The translations under genes were made by a program, and so were the position numbers. A stretch of DNA of 10,066 bases. It comes from Firmicutes bacterium CAG:95. GTDB lineage: Bacteria > Bacillota > Clostridia > Lachnospirales > Lachnospiraceae. Where the stretch lies: positions 1 through 10,066 of the forward strand of contig FR902882.1 in assembly GCA_000438155.1 (NCBI GenBank), given 5' to 3'. Below, in pieces: positions 1 through 6,362 of the stretch; position 1 is the first letter of the stretch; each line of letters starts with the position of its first letter. The notes under the pieces are model-generated. The model saw nothing but the letters and a program-made list of their open reading frames with translations, had not been told where the DNA came from and did not search any database.

Positions 1-166
1 TTAGTCTTAGTAGTCTGTCAATAACAAAAAAAGATTTTTTTACTTTCTTTTTACTAGGATCTTACATCCTCTAAATCTAGTATTGTCTCTCTAGATCTTG
101 TATTTATCATTCTTTATCTGATTATTTTTATTTGTAGATACATTTTAAACAATTTATTCCTCAGAC
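1..166. other. AT-rich edge region without a recognisable gene
   Basis: This stretch is very AT-rich, has stops in all frames, and shows no convincing ORF. On the minus strand a TTGACA hexamer (plus positions 16-21) is preceded by long A and T runs around 26-53, resembling the -35 box and upstream element of a strong promoter. Its -10 would fall beyond the window edge, so the promoter cannot be confirmed. A short inverted repeat (AGGAT/ATCCT) lies near 57-71. Nothing else is apparent. Confidence 0.5.
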
Positions 167-167
167 G

Positions 168-195
168 AAAAAAGAAGTATCCAACCGGATACTTC
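168..195 (-). terminator. Intrinsic terminator of tRNA-Ser
   Basis: A perfect 9-bp stem (GAAGTATCC / GGATACTTC, plus positions 174-182 and 187-195) closes a 4-nt loop. On the minus strand it is followed at once by a run of six T residues (168-173). It begins 24 bases after the tRNA 3' end, the expected place for termination of a single-gene tRNA transcript. Confidence 0.9.
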
Positions 196-219
196 CTAAT
201 CACCTTATTGGTAGCTAAA

Positions 220-307
220 CGGAGAAAGAGGGATTTGAACCCTCGCGCCGCGTGAGCGACCTACACCCTTAGCAGGGGCGCCTCTTCAGCCTCTTGAGTA
301 TTTCTCC
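220..307 (-). tRNA. tRNA-Ser (anticodon GCT)
   Basis: The 88-nt gene folds as a class II tRNA. The acceptor stem pairs GGAGAAA with TTTCTCC, with discriminator G at position 220. The D-stem is CTC/GAG. A 5-bp anticodon stem carries loop CTGCTAA, giving anticodon GCT for AGC/AGU serine codons. The long variable arm has a GTCGC/GCGGC stem, as serine tRNAs require. The T-arm is GAGGG-TTCAAAT-CCCTC. No CCA is encoded after the discriminator (the next transcribed bases are TTT), so the 3' end must be completed by the CCA-adding enzyme encoded in this window. It has its own consensus promoter and an intrinsic terminator, so it appears to be transcribed alone. Confidence 0.97.
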
Positions 308-372
308 AAATTTCAATCTGAATGACATCCGCTACCAATATTCTATTGTGCATCATCTTTGACGCGAGTTTT

Positions 373-401
373 ATTATACAAAAACCTCTTGGCTTTGTCA
401 A
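373..401 (-). promoter_or_regulatory. Perfect consensus housekeeping-sigma promoter for tRNA-Ser
   Basis: On the minus strand TTGACA (plus 396-401) and TATAAT (plus 373-378) are separated by exactly 17 bases, matching both consensus hexamers perfectly. The sequence upstream of the -35 (about 402-440) is strongly AT-rich, like an UP element. The start site should lie near 365, giving a 5' leader of roughly 55-60 nt before the tRNA. This suits a strongly expressed stable RNA. Confidence 0.92.
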
Positions 402-493
402 TGCATTTTACATTATTCTTAAATATTTATGTATTTACCATTCAATCTTCGTCTGTTTCTTCTGGGGCTTTGACAGTTGTCGACTATACAAGA

Positions 494-722
494 TCATATC
501 AAAATTCTCCCGAGTCGCTTAAACAGTGGATTTTTGTTTCCAACTATTGTCAAATTTCTCAAAAATACTTGTTGTATGTATTGTATGCTCTTCACCAATT
601 TCTCCCGAAGCGGGACATCGGTTATATGCCCAATTTCCTCCCGAAGTTCTTCGGATATTTCACCATGTTCCTGCAAAAAGAAATGATTATCAAACGATAA
701 GCTTCTTCCCGTCCCCGTTCAT
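494..722 (-). pseudogene. Possible small frameshifted ORF, function unknown
   Basis: I do not recognise this protein. An ATG at 722-720 sits 6 bases after a good ribosome binding site (AAGGA) and downstream of a TATACT -10-like box. The frame reads only MNGDGKKLIV before TGA at 692-690. Shifting by +1 exactly at that stop opens a frame that runs to a TGA at 496-494, adding about 65 codons of charged, helix-prone sequence (for example GEISEELREEIGHI and LREKLVKSIQYI). The junction reads GTT TGA T. The second frame could instead start alone at a TTG (676-674) and give 60 aa, but I see no strong ribosome binding site for it. It may be a decayed gene, a sequencing error, a real frameshift, or chance. 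Other frames here also stay open for short distances, which weakens the case. Confidence 0.3.
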
Positions 723-819
723 GGCTTTCCTTCTTCTCTCAGTATAAAATTTCATCAAATCTCATATCATTTTCAAGTCAGCTATCATATATTTTCATAT
801 ACATTTATCGTAGTATTTC

Positions 820-2223
820 CTATTCTGCACTGACAGAATTGCCGCTGACGGAGTTTCCGCTCACGGAATTACCGCTTACCGTGCTCTGCGTCTTAGCCGT
901 GTTGCCCGAAATACTGTTACCGCTGACTGTGGAGCTGCTCTCCGGTTCCAGATCCGGGAAGGAATAAACCACATTTTCATTATCGTCTGCCACTTCAATG
1001 GAATAGCTCTTCGTTACATAACCGGACTTCCGGAAAGTAAGGACATGTGTTCCTGCAGTCTTCGTGTAGGTAACCGGTGCATAGCCCTTATACAGGTTGT
1101 CCTCATATACTTCAGCTCCATCCGGAGTCTGAATGGTAATTGTTGCGCTCTCCTTCTTATCCGAAGCCCAGGAAATATCATTATCCGATACCGAACTCTT
1201 GCTCTTGGGCAGATTCAGCTGCAGCTTCAATGGTTCTTCACCGGTAACATCAAAGAATTGACTGACCGTATCATAACCGGAAGCACTGACGGTAAGCTGA
1301 TGCATACCTACCGGCAGCTTTAAGGTATAAAGCTGATTAATCAGATTGTTATCAACATATACCGAAGCACTTTCCGGTGTGATATCAAAGGTAACCTGTC
1401 CACTTTCCGGAACCGGCTTCTCAATATCACCAAGATCCAGTGTCGTAATTTCATCCCGACGGATCTCCACCTCCCGGCTTTCCTCCAAAAGATCTGTGGT
1501 CAGCCGTACCTGATAGCTGCCCTCCGGTACAGAAAACAGCATTTCCGGTGAAACCTGCGAAATCACTGTCTGTCCGATCTCAATCCAGCCACCAACGAAA
1601 TACTCTTCATTCTTAAGCTCCAGATAGCCATGTCCCCGATCCACACGGATGCTCAGGACCTCCTGACCGATCCCCTGCATGGAAATCACATCCTGACTTA
1701 TAACCTGCTCCGGCAGAATCTCCTCCTGACCGGAAAAAACAAGCAGCCGGTCACTTAAGTGGTATTCCTCCTGCCCAACCGTAATCGTCCGGTTCCCGGT
1801 ATTCATGCTGAATTTCTGGATATCTCCATAATTCCATGAATCCGGACTGATCTGCAAAGATCCCATTTTTTCCATGTTGCTGTTATAGGCAAGCGTCACG
1901 ATGCTCCCCGGAATAAGCTGATCCACAGTCAGCGGACCGCCATACTTATCCGTAAGCACGGTTGCCCCGTCATAGGAAAGTGTCTTTTCTTCCCGCTGAT
2001 TCAGCTCACAGATCGTAATTGTCTGTGCCTCTTTATCCACACGCTTAACCACTCCGGAAGCACTGGATACATAAATATCCACCGGCTCCTCCTGCGTATT
2101 CTCAAAAGAGCTCTCAAACGTGGATTCCTGCGCAAGTCCGGTGCTGCTGCATCCCGTTGCAGTCAGACACAATAACGCACACAATACGATGATTTTATTT
2201 TGTTTCTTCCCAGATTTCTTCAT
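820..2223 (-). CDS. PEGA-domain lipoprotein with VSGNS-repeat C-terminus
   Basis: Predicted exported lipoprotein of 467 aa. The start at ATG 2223 is preferred because GAGG (2230-2233) lies 6 bases upstream; an in-frame ATG at 2235 has no such site. A lysine-rich N-terminus, a hydrophobic helix and a lipobox (TATGC) place the lipidated Cys at residue 25. Residues about 50-200 look beta-rich (SGVVKRVDKEAQTITI and similar), unassigned. A PEGA-like beta repeat sits at about 205-265, with clearer PEGA repeats at about 275-337 (SASVYVDNNLI, LPVGMHQLTVSASGY) and 360-425 (GAEVYEDNLYKGYAPV, AGTHVLTFRKSGY). PEGA repeats are common in surface proteins. The tail is low-complexity VSGNS repeats. Role is unknown, probably envelope-associated. 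It lies 131 bases after the CotS-like gene on the same strand. No clear promoter or terminator is visible, so it may be co-transcribed. Confidence 0.88.
   Translation of the reverse strand: MKKSGKKQNKIIVLCALLCLTATGCSSTGLAQESTFESSFENTQEEPVDIYVSSASGVVKRVDKEAQTITICELNQREEKTLSYDGATVLTDKYGGPLTVDQLIPGSIVTLAYNSNMEKMGSLQISPDSWNYGDIQKFSMNTGNRTITVGQEEYHLSDRLLVFSGQEEILPEQVISQDVISMQGIGQEVLSIRVDRGHGYLELKNEEYFVGGWIEIGQTVISQVSPEMLFSVPEGSYQVRLTTDLLEESREVEIRRDEITTLDLGDIEKPVPESGQVTFDITPESASVYVDNNLINQLYTLKLPVGMHQLTVSASGYDTVSQFFDVTGEEPLKLQLNLPKSKSSVSDNDISWASDKKESATITIQTPDGAEVYEDNLYKGYAPVTYTKTAGTHVLTFRKSGYVTKSYSIEVADDNENVVYSFPDLEPESSSTVSGNSISGNTAKTQSTVSGNSVSGNSVSGNSVSAE
823..939 (-). repeat. VSGNS-coding tandem repeat at the lipoprotein C-terminus
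   Basis: The last 39 codons encode repeated S-G-N-S-[VI] pentapeptides: a run of SGNSV units at the very end, and an earlier degenerate pair (VSGNSISGN) separated by TAKTQS. At DNA level the units are about 15 bases with synonymous differences (for example AAT/AAC for Asn), so the array is kept at protein level and is not a recent perfect duplication. Such serine/glycine/asparagine tails are likely flexible linkers. Confidence 0.8.
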
Positions 2224-2354
2224 AAAGTACCTCATATTTCATATCCGCATAACAATTTCCCTGTTGCTCCAGACGGCCTTTTCTATATTGATTATGTGCA
2301 GCCATTCAGCCCTGCCCATTCATAAGGTTCCGGATTGTACAGATCTCTGATTAG

Positions 2355-3323
2355 TTACAAGTATACTCCACGATAATGCTCGAGAAAAGTCTTTTTTTCC
2401 TCTTCCAGATCCAGAAGCCGGTAAAGTTTCTCCATATTCTTCATCGGTATCCATGCCTTACCTGAATTATAGTAAAAATTGGCTATTTTCCAGAATTTTT
2501 CCGGATAGGCGAGTCTTCCATACAGATGAATCTTCTCCGCAGCCGTAAGCGGACGAACCTTCTCATATTCCCCGATCAGCTGAAAAGCCAGCTTTTCCTG
2601 CCAGGAGGTTTTCTCCAGAATCTTGCGCAAGAAGAGCCCAAGATCCCTCGTTATATCCCCAATGGCACACTTTTCAAAATTGATCAGAAAGGTCTTTTCC
2701 TGCTCTGTCAGAATATTGTGATACTGAAAATCTCCGTGGCAGATCCCCGAAGGTACGGGCTGTGCCGCAAACCTCTGCATTTCCTCTTCAACCTGAAGTG
2801 CCTGTTCAAAAAAATAGGTATAATTCTGCATAAGAAGTATTTCAAAATCCGACTTCTGGCTTCTTGTCTTCAGAAAACGCCGGATTTTCTTCAATTCCCT
2901 GGTATGACGGTTAAACTCCAATGCAGAATTCTCCGGTATTTCCACAGGTGTATTTTCCTCCTGCCAAAGCTGCGTTCTATGGAGCTGTGCCAATGCCCGG
3001 ACCGCCTGATTGCAGTTTTCGGAATCCTTCAGATCACATTCCCTTCCGGCAGAATAAGTCTTAAGGACATAGGCCGTTCCGTCAAAGTCCATGGTCAGAA
3101 GCTCTCCTTCTTTATTCTTAAGGATCTGTTCAGCCGGAAACTGTTGTCCATGAAGAAGCTCTAAAACCTCATTCTGCAAATGGATTTTGTTTCTTCTTTC
3201 GATATATTCTTTAAAAATCAGCATTCCCTGATTTGTTTCACAAAGAATAGCGCCCCGCCCCTTCGTGGTGCGAAGCACTTCTACATCATAATTGTCAAGT
3301 AGCGAAACGCATCTGTCGTTCAC
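2355..3323 (-). CDS. CotS-like aminoglycoside-phosphotransferase-fold protein
   Basis: About 322 aa with an APH/choline-kinase-type fold, resembling the CotS family of spore-coat-associated kinase-like proteins. Numbering from the TTG at 3329, an ATP-lobe lysine is seen in LIFKEY (K40). The catalytic loop is ICHGDFQYHNIL (H198, D200, N205), a good match to the HGDxxxxN motif. The next motif reads LINFEK (215-220), where the metal-binding Asp of the usual DFE/DFG is Asn217. ITRDLGLFLRKI follows, as in family members. I prefer GTG 3323 over TTG 3329 because GGGGG lies 7 bases before the GTG and only one base before the TTG. It follows cca by 56 bases, suggesting co-transcription. Substrate is unknown; it could be a coat structural protein or a sugar/small-molecule kinase. 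Confidence 0.85.
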   Translation of the reverse strand: MNDRCVSLLDNYDVEVLRTTKGRGAILCETNQGMLIFKEYIERRNKIHLQNEVLELLHGQQFPAEQILKNKEGELLTMDFDGTAYVLKTYSAGRECDLKDSENCNQAVRALAQLHRTQLWQEENTPVEIPENSALEFNRHTRELKKIRRFLKTRSQKSDFEILLMQNYTYFFEQALQVEEEMQRFAAQPVPSGICHGDFQYHNILTEQEKTFLINFEKCAIGDITRDLGLFLRKILEKTSWQEKLAFQLIGEYEKVRPLTAAEKIHLYGRLAYPEKFWKIANFYYNSGKAWIPMKNMEKLYRLLDLEEEKKTFLEHYRGVYL

Positions 3324-3379
3324 ATTCAATCCCCCTAACCACTGTCATGGTCTATCCTATGAACGATTCCTGCAAAGTA

Positions 3380-4717
3380 TTACTGTTTTGCTGCAGACAA
3401 TAAATATTCTTTGGTATTTCTGGATGGATCTTCAATCACAAGTGAAAGAAGCTCCTTTAATTTCACACCGACCTGCGGACCCTCCGGAATACCGGCCTCC
3501 CGGATCAGATCACTTCCCGTTACTGCAAGCTGCTTCAGTGAAACGCACTCCCTGCTGGCAACGATATCCTCATATATTTCCTTTAATTTTGCCAGATTCT
3601 GTTCCTTTTCCTTACGCTTATACATACTCTGTGCCAGCGTATCCGCCTCCCGTACTTCAAACAATAACGGGAAAATATCATCACCAATCTTATTTATCGC
3701 CCGTCGCACGCTTTTCCGTGACAGCTCCATACGGACATCATGGTATCTTACCAGATTTGTTACATAATAGATGGATTTATTATCAAACTTAAGCCGCCGC
3801 ATGATTTTCTGTGCATAAGCTGCTGAAATTTCCGGATGACCGTGGAAATGATTGATTCCGTGCTCATCGGTTGTAATGGCATCGGGCTTCCCTATATCAT
3901 GGAACAGCATTGCAAGACGCAATACCTTGTCCGGACGGATCTCACACATGGAATGCAGAATGTGCTCTCCCACCGTATAGCAATGATGGGGATGATTCTG
4001 GTTCGTAGTCATGCAGATATCAAATTCCGGAAGAATGACCTTCGTAATCCCCGTTTCATATGCAATCCGCAGATCATCCGGATGGGGAGAGGTCACCAGC
4101 TTCACCAGTTCCGTCTGAATCCGCTCTGCACTGATATTCTTCAGATTCGGTGCAAGCACCCTGATAGCATCCGCCGTCTCGGCTTCAATTTCATATCCGA
4201 GCTGTGCAGAAAAACGTACCGCACGCATCATCCGCAGAGCATCCTCCGTAAAACGCTCTATCGGATTCCCTACGCAGCGGATCATCCGCTTCTGAAGATC
4301 CCCCGTTCCGTCAAAAGGATCCACCAGTCCCTGTTCGTCGTTGTAGGCCATGGCGTTAATGGTGAAATCCCGCCGTTTCAGATCTTCAATCAGATTTGAA
4401 GTAAAAATAACCTCTCTGGGATGACGACAGTCCTCATATTCCCCGTCAATCCGGTAGGTCGTGACTTCATAACCAATGCCATGCAGCATAATCGTTACCG
4501 TACCATGCTTAATCCCCGTATCGATCGTATGGGAAAACAGTTCCTTGATCTGCAGGGGCTTGGCCGAGGTCGTAATATCATAATCTTCAGGGATTCTTCC
4601 AAGAACCGAATCACGAATACAGCCGCCTACAGCATATGCTTCGTAGCCGGCTTCCGTAATCGTTTTTATGATCTGTTTTACATCTTCGGGTAATTCAATT
4701 TGTCTGATTGGACTCAT
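3380..4717 (-). CDS. cca: CCA-adding tRNA nucleotidyltransferase with HD domain
   Basis: Adds or repairs the 3'-terminal CCA of tRNAs using CTP and ATP. The 445-aa protein is a class II nucleotidyltransferase of bacterial type. The head has VGGCIRD (30-36) with metal-binding D45 and D47 in EDYDITT, then RRDFTINAMA (115-124) and an ERFTEDALRMMRAVRF motif (154-169) that forms the nucleotide-recognition region. An HD domain follows with LFHDIGKP (H273, D274) and other metal-ligand candidates (H252, H292/H294). The start ATG 4717 fits the family's N-terminus; the frame stays open upstream into the proS 3' end but that is not family-like. The only SD-like site is a weak AGG 8 bases upstream, inside a duplicated 12-mer. 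It begins 41 bases after the proS stop. The function matches the CCA-less tRNA-Ser in this window. A poly(A) polymerase role cannot be fully excluded from sequence. Confidence 0.95.
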   Translation of the reverse strand: MSPIRQIELPEDVKQIIKTITEAGYEAYAVGGCIRDSVLGRIPEDYDITTSAKPLQIKELFSHTIDTGIKHGTVTIMLHGIGYEVTTYRIDGEYEDCRHPREVIFTSNLIEDLKRRDFTINAMAYNDEQGLVDPFDGTGDLQKRMIRCVGNPIERFTEDALRMMRAVRFSAQLGYEIEAETADAIRVLAPNLKNISAERIQTELVKLVTSPHPDDLRIAYETGITKVILPEFDICMTTNQNHPHHCYTVGEHILHSMCEIRPDKVLRLAMLFHDIGKPDAITTDEHGINHFHGHPEISAAYAQKIMRRLKFDNKSIYYVTNLVRYHDVRMELSRKSVRRAINKIGDDIFPLLFEVREADTLAQSMYKRKEKEQNLAKLKEIYEDIVASRECVSLKQLAVTGSDLIREAGIPEGPQVGVKLKELLSLVIEDPSRNTKEYLLSAAKQ

Positions 4718-4719
4718 TC

Positions 4720-4743
4720 TTTTTACCTGTATTTTTACCTGTA
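4720..4743 (-). repeat. Tandem 12-bp duplication carrying the cca ribosome binding site
   Basis: Two perfect head-to-tail copies of TACAGGTAAAAA (minus-strand reading) occupy the space directly before the cca start codon. Each copy contains an AGG Shine-Dalgarno core. The nearer one is 8 bases from the ATG and the farther one 20 bases, so only the nearer is well placed. Confidence 0.85.
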
Positions 4744-4749
4744 TTATGA

Positions 4750-4775
4750 GGGGAAGAGTTAATAAGCTCTTCCCC
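4750..4775 (-). other. Hairpin across the proS stop codon
   Basis: A perfect 9-bp stem (GGGGAAGAG / CTCTTCCCC, 4750-4758 and 4767-4775) with an 8-nt loop includes the proS TAA (4759-4761) in its loop. No T-run follows on either strand, so it is not a standard intrinsic terminator. It could slow transcription, protect or process mRNA between proS and cca, or be a weak terminator. Part of its pairing is fixed by proS codons. Confidence 0.6.
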
Positions 4776-6189
4776 AATATACCATTTTCTTTGCAGGTTT
4801 GCCACAGTATACACACTTATCGGACAGACATTCCTGATGAAACGGCATGCAGCGGCTGGTTACTGCCATGTTTTCCTTAATGGCCTCTTCGCAGCTTGTC
4901 TCACCACACCACATTGCCTTTACAAATCCGGTCTTCGTTGCGAAAATTTCCTCGAATTCTTCTCTGGTTGTTGCGGTATAGGTATGGGATTCTACATGCT
5001 TTCTTGCTTTCTCTAACATATCGGACTGCATCTGCTTTAACAGTGCATCTACGGTTTCTGCAAGCTGATCAAGCGCTACCTCGACCTTTTCCCTCGTATC
5101 ACGGCGGCAGATCACACACTTGCCTGCTTCGATATCCTTCGGTCCGATTTCCACACGAAGCGGAATTCCACGCATTTCCTGTTCAGAGAATTTCCATCCG
5201 GGACTCTTGTCGGAATCATCAACCTTTACCCGGAAGTTACTTAATACTTCCTTTAATTCGTTTGCCTTTTCCAGAACGCCTTCCTTCTTCTGCTGGATCG
5301 GGATGATCATAACCTGTGTAGGTGCAATCTTAGGAGGAAGTACCAGTCCGGAATCATCACCATGAACCATAATGATCGCACCGATAATTCTGGTGGACAC
5401 TCCCCAGGAAGTCTGATGAACATATTTTAATTTGTTATCCTTGTCTGTAAACTGGATTCCGAATGCTTTCGCAAAGCCGTCACCAAAGTTGTGGCTGGTT
5501 CCGGACTGAAGTGCCTTGCCATCATGCATCAATGCTTCAATGGTATAAGTTGCTTCTGCTCCTGCAAACTTCTCCTTCTCGGTCTTACGTCCTTTAATTA
5601 CAGGGATTGCAAGTACTTCTTCACAGAAATCAGCATAAACGTTAAGCATCTGCTCGGTACGTGCCTGTGCCTCTTCTGCCGTTGCATGTGCGGTATGTCC
5701 TTCCTGCCACAGGAACTCTCTGGAACGCAGGAAAGGTCTGGTTTCCTTTTCCCAACGGACAACGCTGCACCACTGGTTATATACCTTCGGCAGGTCACGA
5801 TAAGACTGGATATCATTCTTATAAAAATCACAGAACAGTGTTTCAGAGGTAGGTCTGACACACATTCTCTCCGGAAGGGGATTTAATCCGCCATATGTTA
5901 CCCAGGCTACTTCCGGTGCGAATCCTTCTACATGATCCTTTTCCTTTTCAAGTAAGCTTTCGGGGATAAACATGGGCATATATACATTCTCTACTCCAAC
6001 TGCCTTAAAACGGTCATCAAGCTGTCTCTGAATATTCTCCCAGATAGCATAACCTGCCGGCTTGATTACCATACATCCCTTGACATTGGAATAGTCAATT
6101 AATTCTGCCTTCTTTACCACATCAGTGTACCACTGCGCAAAGTCCTCATTCATCGAGGTAATTGCTTCTACTAACTTTTTCTCTGCCAT
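4759..6189 (-). CDS. proS: Prolyl-tRNA synthetase, short eukaryote-like (type 3) form
   Basis: Charges tRNA-Pro with proline in the cytoplasm. The 476-aa product matches the short class II ProRS form without the inserted editing domain. Visible class II elements are an N-terminal catalytic core with VYMPMFIPESLL (motif 1 region), RPTSETLFCDFYK, RWEKETRPFLRSREFLWQEGHTAH (motif 2 region; split here only for reading), and SWGVSTRIIGAIIMVHGDD (motif 3). An anticodon-binding domain follows (PTQVMIIPI onward). The C-terminal part has clustered cysteines (CGETSC, DKCVYCGKPA) and ends in Tyr, as this form does. Start ATG 6189 is chosen because AGGAG lies 7 bases upstream; an upstream in-frame ATG at 6216 lacks a site. 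The upstream gap holds a hairpin element; I see no T-box antiterminator sequence. The proS-cca pairing makes a tRNA-maturation/charging unit. Confidence 0.97.
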   Translation of the reverse strand: MAEKKLVEAITSMNEDFAQWYTDVVKKAELIDYSNVKGCMVIKPAGYAIWENIQRQLDDRFKAVGVENVYMPMFIPESLLEKEKDHVEGFAPEVAWVTYGGLNPLPERMCVRPTSETLFCDFYKNDIQSYRDLPKVYNQWCSVVRWEKETRPFLRSREFLWQEGHTAHATAEEAQARTEQMLNVYADFCEEVLAIPVIKGRKTEKEKFAGAEATYTIEALMHDGKALQSGTSHNFGDGFAKAFGIQFTDKDNKLKYVHQTSWGVSTRIIGAIIMVHGDDSGLVLPPKIAPTQVMIIPIQQKKEGVLEKANELKEVLSNFRVKVDDSDKSPGWKFSEQEMRGIPLRVEIGPKDIEAGKCVICRRDTREKVEVALDQLAETVDALLKQMQSDMLEKARKHVESHTYTATTREEFEEIFATKTGFVKAMWCGETSCEEAIKENMAVTSRCMPFHQECLSDKCVYCGKPAKKMVYWGRAY

Positions 6190-6253
6190 GTTATTCTCCT
6201 CTGTCCGGCCACTCATCCCTTATAAGCCGTTTACTTTTTGTTCTGTTAGGCTC

Positions 6254-6362
6254 ACGAATCCGTGCTTCGCACTCCTCATCCTGCTTCGCAGGATATTCGT
6301 TCGCTAATGATGCCTGAAAAACAAATGTCTGCTTCGCAGCCGCTTGTTTTTCTTTGGCATCA
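6254..6362 (-). repeat. Structured element with three TGCGAAGCA mini-hairpins
   Basis: It starts one base after the last gene's stop codon, in the gap before proS. Part 1 (6308-6362) is a long imperfect hairpin: TGATGCC/GGCATCA (6356-6362 with 6308-6314), then AAAAACAA/TTGTTTTT, capped by CTGC-GAA-GCAG. Part 2 (6254-6300) has an outer stem ACGAAT/ATTCGT enclosing two hairpins, ATCCTGC-GAA-GCAGGAT (6278-6294, 7-bp stem) and GTGC-GAA-GCAC (6262-6272). All three tips share GC-GAA-GC, a loop known to be unusually stable in DNA. There is no T-run, so it is not a normal terminator. It may be a small interspersed repeat, a mobile miniature element, a processing site or a 5'-UTR structure for proS. 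Confidence 0.7.

Larger units (their letters stand above)
308..819. other. 512-base stretch without a confident gene
   Basis: Apart from the tRNA promoter at 373-401, this stretch holds no gene I can call with confidence. The part nearest the tRNA (about 402-480) is AT-rich and looks non-coding. The part at 494-722 holds a possible small frameshifted ORF on the minus strand, listed separately, plus near-repeats of the motif CTTCGGGAG. The part at 723-819, just after the lipoprotein stop codon, is AT-rich. It has no obvious intrinsic terminator for that gene, but does have a TATACT -10-like box near 742-747. Confidence 0.5.

Noticed and set aside
220..307. Phage or island attachment site in tRNA-Ser
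   Set aside because: No second copy of the tRNA 3' end and no integrase are visible in the window.
359..700. Plus-strand ORF of 113 codons in the gene-poor stretch
   Set aside because: It starts inside the tRNA promoter region, lacks a ribosome binding site, and its protein is low-complexity with no recognisable pattern.
823..939. CRISPR-like array
   Set aside because: The repeats are contiguous 15-base coding units without spacers; they encode the VSGNS tail.
2239..2319. 26-codon leader peptide ORF before the lipoprotein gene
   Set aside because: Only a weak, distant GGA precedes the ATG and the peptide shows no recognisable control feature; likely chance.
2526..3164. Long plus-strand ORF (212 codons)
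   Set aside because: It is antisense to the CotS-like gene, has no ribosome binding site or family resemblance, and reflects codon composition of the true gene.
3836..4399. Plus-strand ORF of 187 codons
   Set aside because: Antisense to the strongly supported cca gene; no domain features.
4750..4775. Bidirectional terminator between proS and cca
   Set aside because: Neither strand has a T-run after the stem, and cca has no visible promoter of its own.
6308..6362. Intrinsic terminator after the O-antigen-ligase-like gene
   Set aside because: The hairpin is strong, but no T-run follows it on the minus strand.
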